Assembly: GCA_966424055.1 (NCBI GenBank)
Contig: CBJLMB010000018.1
Coordinates: forward strand, 1 to 64,000
Reading direction: 5' to 3'
Source of the DNA: Deminuibacter sp966424055
GTDB taxonomy: Bacteria > Bacteroidota > Bacteroidia > Chitinophagales > Chitinophagaceae
DNA length: 64,000 nt
The notes beneath the pieces are model-generated. The model was not told the DNA's origin, searched no databases, and saw nothing but the letters and a program-made list of their open reading frames with translations. This document shows, piece by piece, positions 9,064-18,639 of the stretch (the stretch's first letter is position 1; each line of letters starts with the position of its first letter). Made by a program: the position numbers and the translations under genes.

Positions 9064-10245
9064 TCAAGGCAGTACGGTTACTTTATTTCCTGAAATATTA
9101 AAATGGATCTTGTCTGTCATTTCCAGGATACTGAGCACCTTGGATAGAGGGATATCACGGCTGACCTCCACATGAAATTTTTCGTTGGTAACATTGTTGA
9201 AAACGAGCTCCAGGCCATACCATCTTGCAAGCTCACGCATTACCGTATGGATATCCGCGCCTGAGAAATTAAAATAGCCGTTCTTCCAGGCCATGACCTT
9301 TTCGATGTCTGCGTTTTTCAGAACATCGATCTTCTGTCCTGCAGCCATAATAGCCATCTGGCCCGGCAGAAGAAGGCTATTGTCTGCACCGGAAGTGATT
9401 TTTACAGATCCTTCCAGTAACGTGACCTTCATGGCGTCCTCTTCATCATAGGCGTTTACATTAAAGTGTGTGCCCAATACTTTAATGGCATTGTTCCCTT
9501 TATTCACCACGAATGGATGTGCCCTGTCCGGCGCCACTTCGAAATAGGATTCACCGGTGATTTCCACCTCCCTGTCCGGCCCATTGAACACCACAGGGTA
9601 ACGCAGGGAGGAACCTGCATTAAGCCATACCCTGGTACCATCAGAAAGTGTAACATGCGCGATGCGGCTGCCTCTCGGTACCGTCAGGGTATTATATTCA
9701 ACCCCGGCTGTTTTTCCTTCCGTCTCCGTCTGATAGGCTATATCCCCATCGCCTTTTTTAATGATAGCCGTTGTGCGCTGGGTTGCAATATTACCCTTGC
9801 CAGCACTATCCAAAATGATCGTTTTCCCGTTTGACAGCGTCAGTACGGCTTTGTTGGCAGCGGGAGGGAGTACGTCACTGCTGGCAACTACAGTGGCGGG
9901 AGAACCAGTTTGTTTCCGTAGTAAGAATATGCTGGTGCCTGTCGCAATAACAAAGAGCAGGACTGCAGCAGCCATCCTGTACAGCCTGATGGGCCGGCGT
10001 TGTAGCTTTACGGGCGCTTCCTCTTCTTTTATTTTTTGAAGAACAGCGTCCAGCAGTTCATCCGCCTTTTCAGCCGGAAGTGTTTGTCCGGGCTTAAAAT
10101 CACTCCAGGCCCGCTCCATCATCAAATGAAGATCCTTTTCATCACTATCATGCAGGATCCATTTGGCCAGCATCTCTTTTTCTTCCGGTGTGATGGAACC
10201 GTTTAACAGTCGGTCGATCAGGTTGGCAATATTTTGGTCGGGCAT
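9064..10245 (-). CDS. FecR family anti-sigma factor
   Basis: A 393-aa inner-membrane anti-sigma regulator that carries the signal from the STN domain of SusC to the ECF sigma factor. It has a cytoplasmic N-terminal region with the LIDRLLNGSITPEEKEMLAKW motif, one transmembrane helix (about 100-120, MAAAVLLFVIATGTSIFLL), a FecR domain (TLTVPRGSRIAHVTLSDGT) and the C-terminal DUF4974 domain. The start at ATG 10243-10245 (MPDQNIANL) was chosen because the family begins directly with this helix; the extra 15 upstream codons look non-coding. It lies 63 bp after the sigma gene. Confidence 0.93.
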   Translation of the reverse strand: MPDQNIANLIDRLLNGSITPEEKEMLAKWILHDSDEKDLHLMMERAWSDFKPGQTLPAEKADELLDAVLQKIKEEEAPVKLQRRPIRLYRMAAAVLLFVIATGTSIFLLRKQTGSPATVVASSDVLPPAANKAVLTLSNGKTIILDSAGKGNIATQRTTAIIKKGDGDIAYQTETEGKTAGVEYNTLTVPRGSRIAHVTLSDGTRVWLNAGSSLRYPVVFNGPDREVEITGESYFEVAPDRAHPFVVNKGNNAIKVLGTHFNVNAYDEEDAMKVTLLEGSVKITSGADNSLLLPGQMAIMAAGQKIDVLKNADIEKVMAWKNGYFNFSGADIHTVMRELARWYGLELVFNNVTNEKFHVEVSRDIPLSKVLSILEMTDKIHFNISGNKVTVLP

Positions 10246-10308
10246 GTATATAAGACCAATGAGCGGGAAAATATTCCTACAAGGAGGCAAAGTTTTTTTT
10301 GGAGAGGG

Positions 10309-10905
10309 TTAGAGTACCCGTGTAAGCAGCATATAAATGATGATCACCTGGTAATGCTGTGTGAGCTCCTGGCGGATAGTGAAAAGTGCGCGGGTCATAT
10401 GGTTTTTCACTGTTGACGCAGATATTTTTAATTGCTGCGCTACTTCATCATGGTTTAATCCATGTATATGGGTTAGTGTATATACCAGCCGTTGCTGTGT
10501 GGGTAATTTGTGAAGGATGGTCTGAAATTTTTTGCTCAATTCCCGGTGGATCACCAGGTCGTCTGTTACCAGCGCTGAAGCCTCCGGCCCTTTCTTCAAT
10601 TCCGACAGGATCAGTGTTTCCTGCGCCGCACGTTTCATCCCTGAAATAGCCTGGTTTTGGGACATTTTATAGATATATGCGTCAAAATGCCGTATGGTGT
10701 TCAAGGTAGCACGATTTGTCCAGATCTTCACAAACACATCCTGGAGTATGTCTTCAGCCATTTCGGGCGACTGTGTTATCCGGAGTACGAAAAAGTAAAG
10801 CTTGTCCCGCCAGAGATGAAAAAGCTCTTTAAAAGCCGATCCATTCCCGGCGGCGATCTTTTCTAACAGCTCTCTTTCGTTGATTCCCTGTTCCATTTTC
10901 GGCAA
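10309..10905 (-). CDS. ECF RNA polymerase sigma-70 factor (FecI-like)
   Basis: A 198-aa extracytoplasmic-function sigma factor. Region 2 (about 25-90) contains MAEDILQDVFVKIWTNR. Region 4 (about 130-185) contains the helix-turn-helix LNHDEVAQQLKISASTVKNHMTRAL. It is the first gene of the sigma-FecR-SusC-SusD locus and should drive susCD when the FecR protein releases it. The C terminus has a hydrophobic tail (YQVIIIYMLL), often seen in Bacteroidota FecI-like sigmas. Confidence 0.95.
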   Translation of the reverse strand: MPKMEQGINERELLEKIAAGNGSAFKELFHLWRDKLYFFVLRITQSPEMAEDILQDVFVKIWTNRATLNTIRHFDAYIYKMSQNQAISGMKRAAQETLILSELKKGPEASALVTDDLVIHRELSKKFQTILHKLPTQQRLVYTLTHIHGLNHDEVAQQLKISASTVKNHMTRALFTIRQELTQHYQVIIIYMLLTRVL

Positions 10906-11162
10906 AAACTCGGATTAAATTAAATAATTAAAATGGACTTCAAAAGAAAGAATTAAACTAAAACGCTTCGGCAACGTGAGTATTAAGAAATTAATACGAA
11001 ATCCATCTGGCGATCTTCTTTCCACGAAGGGACAAATAATAAAGCCGTGTCGCCAGAGCTAATGGCGATATTAACTGTATCAATCCTGCTGCTTGACACA
11101 GGCGAAAAATGATTTACCGGCCTGCAGTTTTATGTTTAAACTTTTTTTTCTAGTTTTAATAC

Positions 11163-12590
11163 ATGAGATTACCCATTTTGTTGTGTATTTTCTTTTTCAT
11201 CCCAGCCCTTAAGATAACTGCACAACCATCGCCCTATAGCCAAACCTTTGATAGTGTTTACAAGTATATTCTTTCGAATTATGCCGGCGCTAAGGACAAG
11301 ATCACCTCTTTAACGCAAAAGGATTTTAATAAGCTGACCGGGCGGTGCAGGCAGATCGCGGCTGCTGCTAAAAATGATGCCTATTGTTTATACGCTATTC
11401 ATACCTGGCTGGGTTTTTTTAAAGACCACCATATTGCTTTGTCTCCAATGGATAATGCCAGCCCCGGCAGATTACAGGCGGCTATAGCGTCGACTGAACA
11501 TATTCGTGTTGACAGCGGTACCGTTAGGCAATTTCGTGAGCAGGTTAAAACAGATGGCGGGATTGAGGGTATCTACAGCAATCCCAGCTATGAAATGGTG
11601 GTTGTTAAAAACAGCAATGGACTAAGATCCTATGCTGGTATTATTACACGTTCAGCGGTACCGGAATGGACGCCAGGCCAGGTAAAAGCAGAACTTATCC
11701 CTACAGGAAAGCATGAATATGATATTATCTGGTATTATAAAGATCATCATCCTGTTTTTGATCACGGAAACTTTGAAAAAGACAACGCTTTTTTACTCGC
11801 GGGATGGACAAAGAAGGGCTATACTAAACCTCCGTATGTTTATAAACCAATATTTGAAGAAGAGAAGACGGAGACCATATTTTTTAAAAGCCTCGACAGC
11901 ACAACAAACTATTTAAGGATCGCAGATTTTGATATTGGGCTGTACCGCAAGATTGATTCCATTGTAACAGCGAATTTTGAATCATTGATAAAAAAGCCCA
12001 AACTAATTATAGACTTAAGATGGAATGGTGGTGGCGGTGACCGCTCATATCGTTCACTGCGACCCTTACTGTATACTCAGCCGGTTAAAATAGTCGGCCT
12101 TGATTTATGGGTGACACCGGATAATATCGCTGCCAATGAACGGTTGTTTGCAGAAAATCCCAATATCCCCAGAGACTATATTGAACAATACAGGACAATG
12201 GTAAAAACAGCGCCCGATCCAAGAGGCAGCTTTGTGAATGTATTTCCTGACCGGATGGATACCTTGCAGTCTTACAATTATCCTTCCAAAATAGCTGTTA
12301 TAATAAATAACAAGTGCGGCAGTACAACAGAACAGTTTTTGCTGGAAGCAGTACAAAGTAAAAAAGTGCAGCTATTGGGTGAACATTCAGCGGGTGTGCT
12401 GGACTATGCGAATATGCGGGATATGAATTATCAACATCCTGCATTTACACTATCTTATGCAACCACCCGGTCGCGGAGGATAGACATTGGCCAGGGGATC
12501 GATAATAAGGGCATACAACCTGGCATAGTCATAGATTTCAACCAGGATGGCTGGTTTGAGTTAATCAGGGCAAAATTGAACGCCCAATAG
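11163..12590 (+). CDS. S41 family peptidase (tail-specific protease-like, secreted)
   Basis: A 475-aa exported serine peptidase. It has a signal peptide (MRLPILLCIFFFIPALKITA) and a C-terminal S41 catalytic domain containing LIIDLRWNGGGG (about 280-292) and the catalytic serine Ser387 in CGSTTEQF, followed by LLGEHSAGVLDYAN. S41 enzymes cleave protein C termini in the periplasm; no clear PDZ domain was recognised. It is divergent from the sigma/FecR locus and probably monocistronic. The 257 bp upstream showed no confident promoter. Confidence 0.88.
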   Translation: MRLPILLCIFFFIPALKITAQPSPYSQTFDSVYKYILSNYAGAKDKITSLTQKDFNKLTGRCRQIAAAAKNDAYCLYAIHTWLGFFKDHHIALSPMDNASPGRLQAAIASTEHIRVDSGTVRQFREQVKTDGGIEGIYSNPSYEMVVVKNSNGLRSYAGIITRSAVPEWTPGQVKAELIPTGKHEYDIIWYYKDHHPVFDHGNFEKDNAFLLAGWTKKGYTKPPYVYKPIFEEEKTETIFFKSLDSTTNYLRIADFDIGLYRKIDSIVTANFESLIKKPKLIIDLRWNGGGGDRSYRSLRPLLYTQPVKIVGLDLWVTPDNIAANERLFAENPNIPRDYIEQYRTMVKTAPDPRGSFVNVFPDRMDTLQSYNYPSKIAVIINNKCGSTTEQFLLEAVQSKKVQLLGEHSAGVLDYANMRDMNYQHPAFTLSYATTRSRRIDIGQGIDNKGIQPGIVIDFNQDGWFELIRAKLNAQ

Positions 12591-12724
12591 TCTATTTGTT
12601 TTTACCATGGAATACCGCTTTGGTTGTTGATTTTCAGCAGCTGGCCGGGCAAAGGATAGCTACCGCTATTGTTTACCGGGCTAATAACCCAAGTTACGGG
12701 ATAATCCAATGTATTTATAGCTGC

Positions 12725-13022
12725 AAGCCATGAGCTTCCAGCTATGAGGCAGGAATGTCCTGTTAAATAGCATAAATTGTTTTGCAAGGCCATCCTGAAA
12801 ATGATCATCCTTTCCGCGTATTCCGCGAGATGCCTTTCTCGCAGCTCATCGCTATCAGCTTGAAGCTTTTACAGCGGTAAGCCATGAGCTTCCAGCTATG
12901 AGGCAGGAATGTCCTGTTAAATAGCAAAATTGTTTTGCCAGGCCATCCTGAAAATGATCATCCTTTCTGCGCTTTCCGCGTATTCCGCGAGATGCATTTC
13001 TCGCAGCTCATCGCTATCAGCT
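12725..13022. repeat. direct repeat pair (136 and 144 bp) with hairpin
   Basis: Copy 1 is 12725-12860 and copy 2 is 12879-13022; the pair is nearly identical apart from small indels. Each contains CTTCCAGCTATGAGGCAGG, then TTTCCGCGTATTCCGCGAGA, then a hairpin GCGAGA-n6-TCTCGC, and ends GCTCATCGCTATCAGCT. A related fragment lies at about 28,996-29,062. This is a dispersed intergenic repeat. The rest of 12591-13069 shows no supportable gene. Confidence 0.85.
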
Positions 13023-13069
13023 CGCCGCTATAACTGGCAACTTGAGTTAATAACTATTAAGGGTTACAT

Positions 13070-15422
13070 TTATTCAGCTCTCAGGCTTTTTACCGGGTTA
13101 ACTGTAGCCGCCCGGATGGTTTGAAAGGCTATCGTAAGCAGGGCAATTCCAATGGCTGCGGCGCCTGCAGCAACGAAAATCCAGCTGCTCAGGCTTGTCC
13201 GGTAAGAGAATTGCCGAAGGAACCTGTTCATGAACAGCCAGGACAGTGGCGATGCTATAACGATAGCAATCAGGATGAGCTGGATAAAACTGCGGGCCAG
13301 TAAGGAAGTAATACCGGTTATGCTGGCTCCCAGGATTTTGCGGATGCCGATCTCTTTAGTCCGTTTTTCTGCCATATAAGTAGATAACCCAAGCAGGCCC
13401 ATACAGGAAACAAAAATGGCAAGAAGTGCAAAAATATTAATCAAGGAACCGGTGTCCCTGTTCTGCTTGAATTTTGCAGCATAGGCTTCATCTGCAAAGT
13501 GCAGTTCAGTAAGGAAATTAGGATTGTATTTTTTAAGGATGGCTTCTGCATGTTGTGCTGCCAGTAATGTTCCGGGATTGTTGTTGAGCCGGATGCTCAG
13601 GTAGCCATTGCCCTTTCCTCCCTTGATAAGTACTTGTTTGCTTGCTTCACCGGGATCACCAATCAAAAAATCCTTCACAACACCCACGATCTTCCAGCGT
13701 TGGTCTTCATCCATGATGATTTGCCCGACAGGATCTTTGAATCCCATCACTTTTACACTGGCTTCATTTACCACAAGGAAAGAGTGTCTTCCGCATAGCG
13801 GTTCAGGTTGATATCCCTTCCTGCCAGCAGGGTCAGGCCATTGGTGCGGATAAAGTCCCCGCCTTCTTCCATCAGTACAAAAGATGGATTTGCTTTAGGA
13901 TCCATGCCAGCCCATTTCAGGCCGAATTCTTCGTAGAGGATACTGGTGGCCGTTGTATTCGATGTACAGACAGAAATAGCTGTTCCCGAGTTGATCAGTT
14001 CATCTTTAACAGCTGCAATATTGTTGCGCAGGTCATCGGTCAATGGCTGAAACACCAGGTTTTCCTTTATAAAGCCTGCGTCCCTGTTGAGCCCATACAG
14101 GATCTGCTTTTGAAAGATAATGGTGAAATTGATCAGGATGATGGAGAAAACAAATTGCAGAACAACCAGTATTTTTCTGGGTGTAACAAGGGTGTTGGGG
14201 CTTTTCAGCACACCTTTGAGCACCCTGATCGGTTTAAACGAGGAAAGATAAAAAGCCGGATAGCTGCCTGCAAGCAAGCCTGTGAGCAGCACGAACCCAA
14301 GGGCCATGATCCAGAAGACCGGTGATGCCCAGGGAATGCTCAGTTTTGTATGGATCAGGTTGTTAAAAGCCGGGATAGCCATTTCTGCCAGTATAAACGC
14401 GATGATGCCTGCCAGTGCTGCCATCAGAACAGCTTCTGCGATGAATTGAAGGATCAGTGATTGCCGGGCAGCACCTATCGCCTTGCGTACGCCTACTTCT
14501 TTGGCCCGTTTCTCGCTGCTGGCCGTGCTCAGGTTCATAAAATTGATACAGGCAATAAGAAGGATAATGCCCGCGAGAGCACCCAGCATGCGCAGGCTGT
14601 CAATATGGCCGCCAGCAGGTTTGCCATTGACAAACCTGCCTTCCAGATACTCCCTGGTAAAGGGATACAGGAATACCTGCTGGCTGCCTAGCAAAGAACT
14701 GTTGCGGGCAGCTATATCCGCGATCTTTTTATTCACTGCGTCGATAGGTGCACCCTGGCGTAATTGCACAAACGTATTGGTGTTCTGGTTGGTCCAATTA
14801 CCCGCTTGCCGGCCATTTGTTTGTAAGTATTCCCAGGATAATAAGTATTCAAATTTAAACCGGGTATTATCAGGCAGGTCCTGCAGCACACCGGTCACGA
14901 TGAAATGATCGCCGGAGGTGTAGTGATCGTTTTATTTAACGGGTCATCGTTGCCGAATAATTTAGCTGCAAGTGTTTGTGTGAGCACAATTCCATTGGCA
15001 TCACCAAGAACTGTTGCCGCATTGCCTTGTATCAGAGGAAAACTAAACATGGACAGGAAGGACTGGTCTACAAAATTACCCTGTGCGTTTATCTTCTTGC
15101 CGGCATATCGCAACAGCCGGGCGGATCCCATTACCCTGGCCGTGTTTTTTATTTCGGGGAACGCATTTTTCAGCACAGGCCCCAGCGGTGGTGCCGTTGC
15201 ATTCCAACATAGCAGCTGACCATTGATGCTGCCGCGGTTGTAGGCCGTGTACAAATCGGCTTTCTTTTCGTGGAACTGATCGTAGCTTAGTCCATAGCGG
15301 ATGTTCAGCAGCAGCAGGATAGCTCCAGCCATGCCAAGGGCCAGGCCCATTATGTTGATCAGTGAATGCGCCTTATTCCTGGCAATGTTTCGCCAGGCTA
15401 CCTTGCAATAGCTTGAGAACAT
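13070..15422 (-). pseudogene. MacB/FtsX-type ABC transporter permease, two frameshifts
   Basis: One permease of about 785 residues is split over three frames. The N part (15422 to about 14925) has MFSSYCKVAWRNIARNKAHS, TM1 and the MacB periplasmic core. The middle part (about 14925-13775) has three central membrane helices and the FtsX motif EKRAKEVGVRKAIGA. The C part (about 13775-13070) has the second FtsX domain with EKRTKEIGIRKILGA, ending NPVKSLRAE. The homology continues smoothly across both breaks, each consistent with a one-base deletion: near 14,92x, where ITTPPAIISS should read on into DHFIVTGVLQ, and near 13,78x, where RYAEDTLSLW should read into FLVVNEAS. An intact version would be a mechanotransmitting or export permease. 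Sequencing error is an alternative. Confidence 0.85.
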
Positions 15423-16501
15423 ATGTATGCTTTAATAAAATGAAAAGCCGGTACACGGGCCGGTTCCGGATCCTTATCCAATGCCTGTTGGATCAGGTGA
15501 TGTTCAACACAACAAATACCAGTTTGCATTTATTTATTAACCAATTGGTTATACTAATTTAGCGGATGAAACCGTTCGATTTTGATACATGCGGATGTCC
15601 GCTTGTAATATAATACTTGTAATATAATAGTTACCAGTGTGTGGATAGCAATCATATAAAAGAAGGGAAACAACCGGCCCTGCAGGTGCCTTCTTTTCAG
15701 CAGGTGACAGATAGCGATCTTTAATGCCTGCAATAAATTTCAACAGGCTGTATGTATCTTTTCAGTGAATGGTTAAAACAGTTAGCCCTGGGTGCTACAA
15801 AATGGGCTGATTTCTGGTAGAAAGTAACATCCGCATACCTATTTTGCAACATTTCGATCCCTGTATTTACCAGGTAGCCAATAGTTTTACAACAGTCAAA
15901 TCAAATACTTAGAACTGCTTGTTTATGAAACTAAGATACTGGCTGTCCGGCTTGCTGTTTTTTTTATTTTGCAATGACAGATTGACGGTTTCGCTGTGCG
16001 TTACCCGGAAAAAGAGGAGATGGTTATTTTTACCGGCCTGGCTATTCCCCGCACTTCCCACACCGTTCAGCTCCGCATAATATCAGGTAATAGTATAAGC
16101 TGATGGGCACTCCTGCAACTGCTATCCTGCCGCTCAACGCATAGCAACTGTATATCGTAAAAAAAAAGAACCGGGACTGGCAGCTGATCTTCCAGATGAT
16201 AGCTTTGCAAAAATACGCGCACTTATTGCCGTTGCGCACCTGGAAACAGTACCCGGCACTTCCGCTTTCATATGTAAGCTGGTACTTAATCATTCTGATA
16301 AAATTATTGGTGTTGAAATTGCCGGTGCCCGGTAAACTAATTCAAACAGTAAAGCCTCCGGGTAAAGAAGGGCTGCTACAATTGGGGCGCAGTGCGGCCG
16401 GGTGTACATGATGAAAGTAAATAGCAGTGACCGGGCAAAATCAGCTAAGATCATCAAAGAATAATATAGTCATTGGGTTAAACAACTAATAGGATTTAAA
16501 A
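15423..16501. other. 1.08-kb intergenic region with possible gene debris
   Basis: No intact gene is supportable. From 15925 (+) a short frame reads MKLRYWLSGLLFFLFCND, which looks like a signal peptide but stops soon after. Adjacent frames carry protein-like stretches: DGFAVRYPEKEEMVIFTGLA (about 15976-16035), and from about 16,103 LAADLPDDSFAKIRALIAVA followed by KIIGVEIAGAR to a stop near 16,334. These could be pieces of one decayed secreted gene or chance. I do not recognise a family. Confidence 0.35.
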
Positions 16502-18559
16502 ATGAAAAAGGGCATTGTAATCATCCTGCTGCTGCTGGCTGTGAAGAGTATTCAGGCACAGGTTAAAAAAATGGACAATATTTTATATGGCGTGGCTTAC
16601 TACCATGAATACATGCCGTATGAACGGCTGGATAAGGATGTTCAGATGATGAAAGATGCAGGGATCTCTGTGGTGAGACTGGGCGAATCTTCCTGGGGCT
16701 TGTTTGAGCCGCAGGATGGGCATTTTGAATTTGCCTGGATGGATCGCATTATAGATAAAATGCATGAAGCGGGCATTAAAGTAATCCTTGGAACGCCCAC
16801 TTATTCCATCCCTGCCTGGTTGGGTGTAAAGCATCCGGAGATTTTTGTGGAACATGCAGATGGCTCAAAAAGCAGCTATGGCATCAGGCAGAATATGGAT
16901 ATAACCAATGCCACCTATCTTTTTTACAGCGAGCGCATCATCAGGAAATTGATGGTGCATTATGCAAAACATCCGGCCATTATCGGTTTCCAGGTAGATA
17001 ATGAAACTACCAATTACGGTGCCGCCAATGATGATTATTTCCACAGTTTCGTTGATTACATGAAAGAAAAATACAAAACCACCGATTCGCTGAATAAGTT
17101 ATGGGGTCTGAATTATTGGGGCATGCGGTTAAATGGATGGGATGAGTTTCCTGTAAGGAAGAGTGCCACCAACCCTTCATATAAACTGGAATGGGACAGG
17201 TTCGGCCAGAAAGTGCCTGCCGATTTCCTTACCTGGCAGGCCGGCATTGTTAGCGAATACAAACGGCCCGACCAGTTTATTACGCATTGCTTCATGCCCT
17301 GGCTTACCAGCCTGGATCAATATGCCGCCTGCCGCAAACTGGATATGCCGGCATTGAATATCTATCATGGCAGCCAATATAATGTACAGGGTGAGGATGT
17401 AATGTGGGCAGATGATTTTTACCGGAGCGTGAAAAAAACGAATCACCTGATCACCGAAACCAATGCACAAACCACAGGGTGGGACGCCAAGGGCCAATAC
17501 CCGCCGTTTGATGGGCAGGGCAGGCTGTTTGTGTATTCACATATCGCGAGCGGCGCCAATATGGTGGAATACTGGCACTGGCATTCTATACACTACGGAC
17601 AGGAAACTTACTGGAAAGGTGTGCTGGGGCACGACCTGGAGCCCAACCGTTTTTACAAGGAAGTAAGTAAAACAGCGCATGAACTGCAGAAGATCGGCCC
17701 TAAGCTGGTAAACCTGAAAATCAAAAATAAAGTTGCGCTTTTGTATAGCCGGGAATCTGACCTGGGACTGGGATACATGCCTTTCAAAAACGGGAATGCT
17801 TACCTGGAAGTAATGCGGCAAATGCATAAAGCCGCTTTTAGAAATAACCTGGGCGTTGATTTTGTACTGGCTGAAAATGCAGATTTCACCGGCTACCAGG
17901 TTTTACTGGTGCCACCATTGTATGTGGCCAGCGATGCTTTGCTGAAGAAAATAGCTGATTTCGTGGAAAACGGTGGCCATGTGATCATGTCAGTCAAAAG
18001 CGGTTTTTGCGATGAACATTCTGTAGTTCGGTATACAAAAGCGCCTGGCCCGCTGAGGAAAGCTGCGGGCTTCTATTACCAGGAATTTTCCAATATCAAA
18101 TCATTGCAGCTTCGTGATGATCCGTTCAAAGTTGGCGCTGATAAAAACAGGGCAAGCGACTGGGTGGAATTCATTGTGCCCGAAACAGCCAGTACCCTGG
18201 CGCGTTATGATGATGCTTTCTTTGGTAAATATGCTGCGGTTACAGAGAACAAGTTCGGTAAAGGAAGCTTTATTTATGAAGGCAGCCTGCTGAGTGATGA
18301 GATCCAATTGTTTATAGTTGCCAACAAGGCTAAGGAGATCGGGTTGCTGAATGATCGGCAAGTCAGTTACCCGGTTGTTATCCGGTGGGGTACAAATGAC
18401 CAGGGTAAAACCATCCGTTATTATCTCAATTATTCGGGCGATGAGCAGCAGGTTGTTTACCAGTTCAACGGAGGAACAGAATTGCTGGGAAACAAGACGA
18501 TCAAAAAAGGTGATACCCTTGTATTGAAACCCTGGGACCTTGCCATTGTGGAGGAGTGA
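16502..18559 (+). CDS. GH42-type beta-galactosidase, secreted
   Basis: A 685-aa glycoside hydrolase with a signal peptide (MKKGIVIILLLLAVKSIQAQ). The TIM barrel begins ILYGVAYYHEYMP. The catalytic acid/base is Glu168 in the GFQVDNETTNYG motif and the nucleophile is Glu319 in LITETNAQT, matching GH42 beta-galactosidases. A trimerisation/glutamine-amidotransferase-like domain follows (about 400-600), then a short C-terminal beta domain. It should release terminal beta-galactose or a related sugar in the periplasm. It is first in a likely operon with the GH3 gene 80 bp downstream and an esterase beyond, suggesting plant side-chain oligosaccharides. The precise substrate is inference. Confidence 0.9.
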   Translation: MKKGIVIILLLLAVKSIQAQVKKMDNILYGVAYYHEYMPYERLDKDVQMMKDAGISVVRLGESSWGLFEPQDGHFEFAWMDRIIDKMHEAGIKVILGTPTYSIPAWLGVKHPEIFVEHADGSKSSYGIRQNMDITNATYLFYSERIIRKLMVHYAKHPAIIGFQVDNETTNYGAANDDYFHSFVDYMKEKYKTTDSLNKLWGLNYWGMRLNGWDEFPVRKSATNPSYKLEWDRFGQKVPADFLTWQAGIVSEYKRPDQFITHCFMPWLTSLDQYAACRKLDMPALNIYHGSQYNVQGEDVMWADDFYRSVKKTNHLITETNAQTTGWDAKGQYPPFDGQGRLFVYSHIASGANMVEYWHWHSIHYGQETYWKGVLGHDLEPNRFYKEVSKTAHELQKIGPKLVNLKIKNKVALLYSRESDLGLGYMPFKNGNAYLEVMRQMHKAAFRNNLGVDFVLAENADFTGYQVLLVPPLYVASDALLKKIADFVENGGHVIMSVKSGFCDEHSVVRYTKAPGPLRKAAGFYYQEFSNIKSLQLRDDPFKVGADKNRASDWVEFIVPETASTLARYDDAFFGKYAAVTENKFGKGSFIYEGSLLSDEIQLFIVANKAKEIGLLNDRQVSYPVVIRWGTNDQGKTIRYYLNYSGDEQQVVYQFNGGTELLGNKTIKKGDTLVLKPWDLAIVEE

Positions 18560-18639
18560 TTGAACAGGGTGATGACCTGGCGATAATAACCTGCGTACTG
18601 GCAGTATGATTCAATAGAAAATAATTAAAAACAACACAA

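Noticed and set aside
12602..12808. 68-codon minus-strand frame after the S41 gene
   Set aside because: It overlaps the dispersed repeat, has no family match and no good start context.
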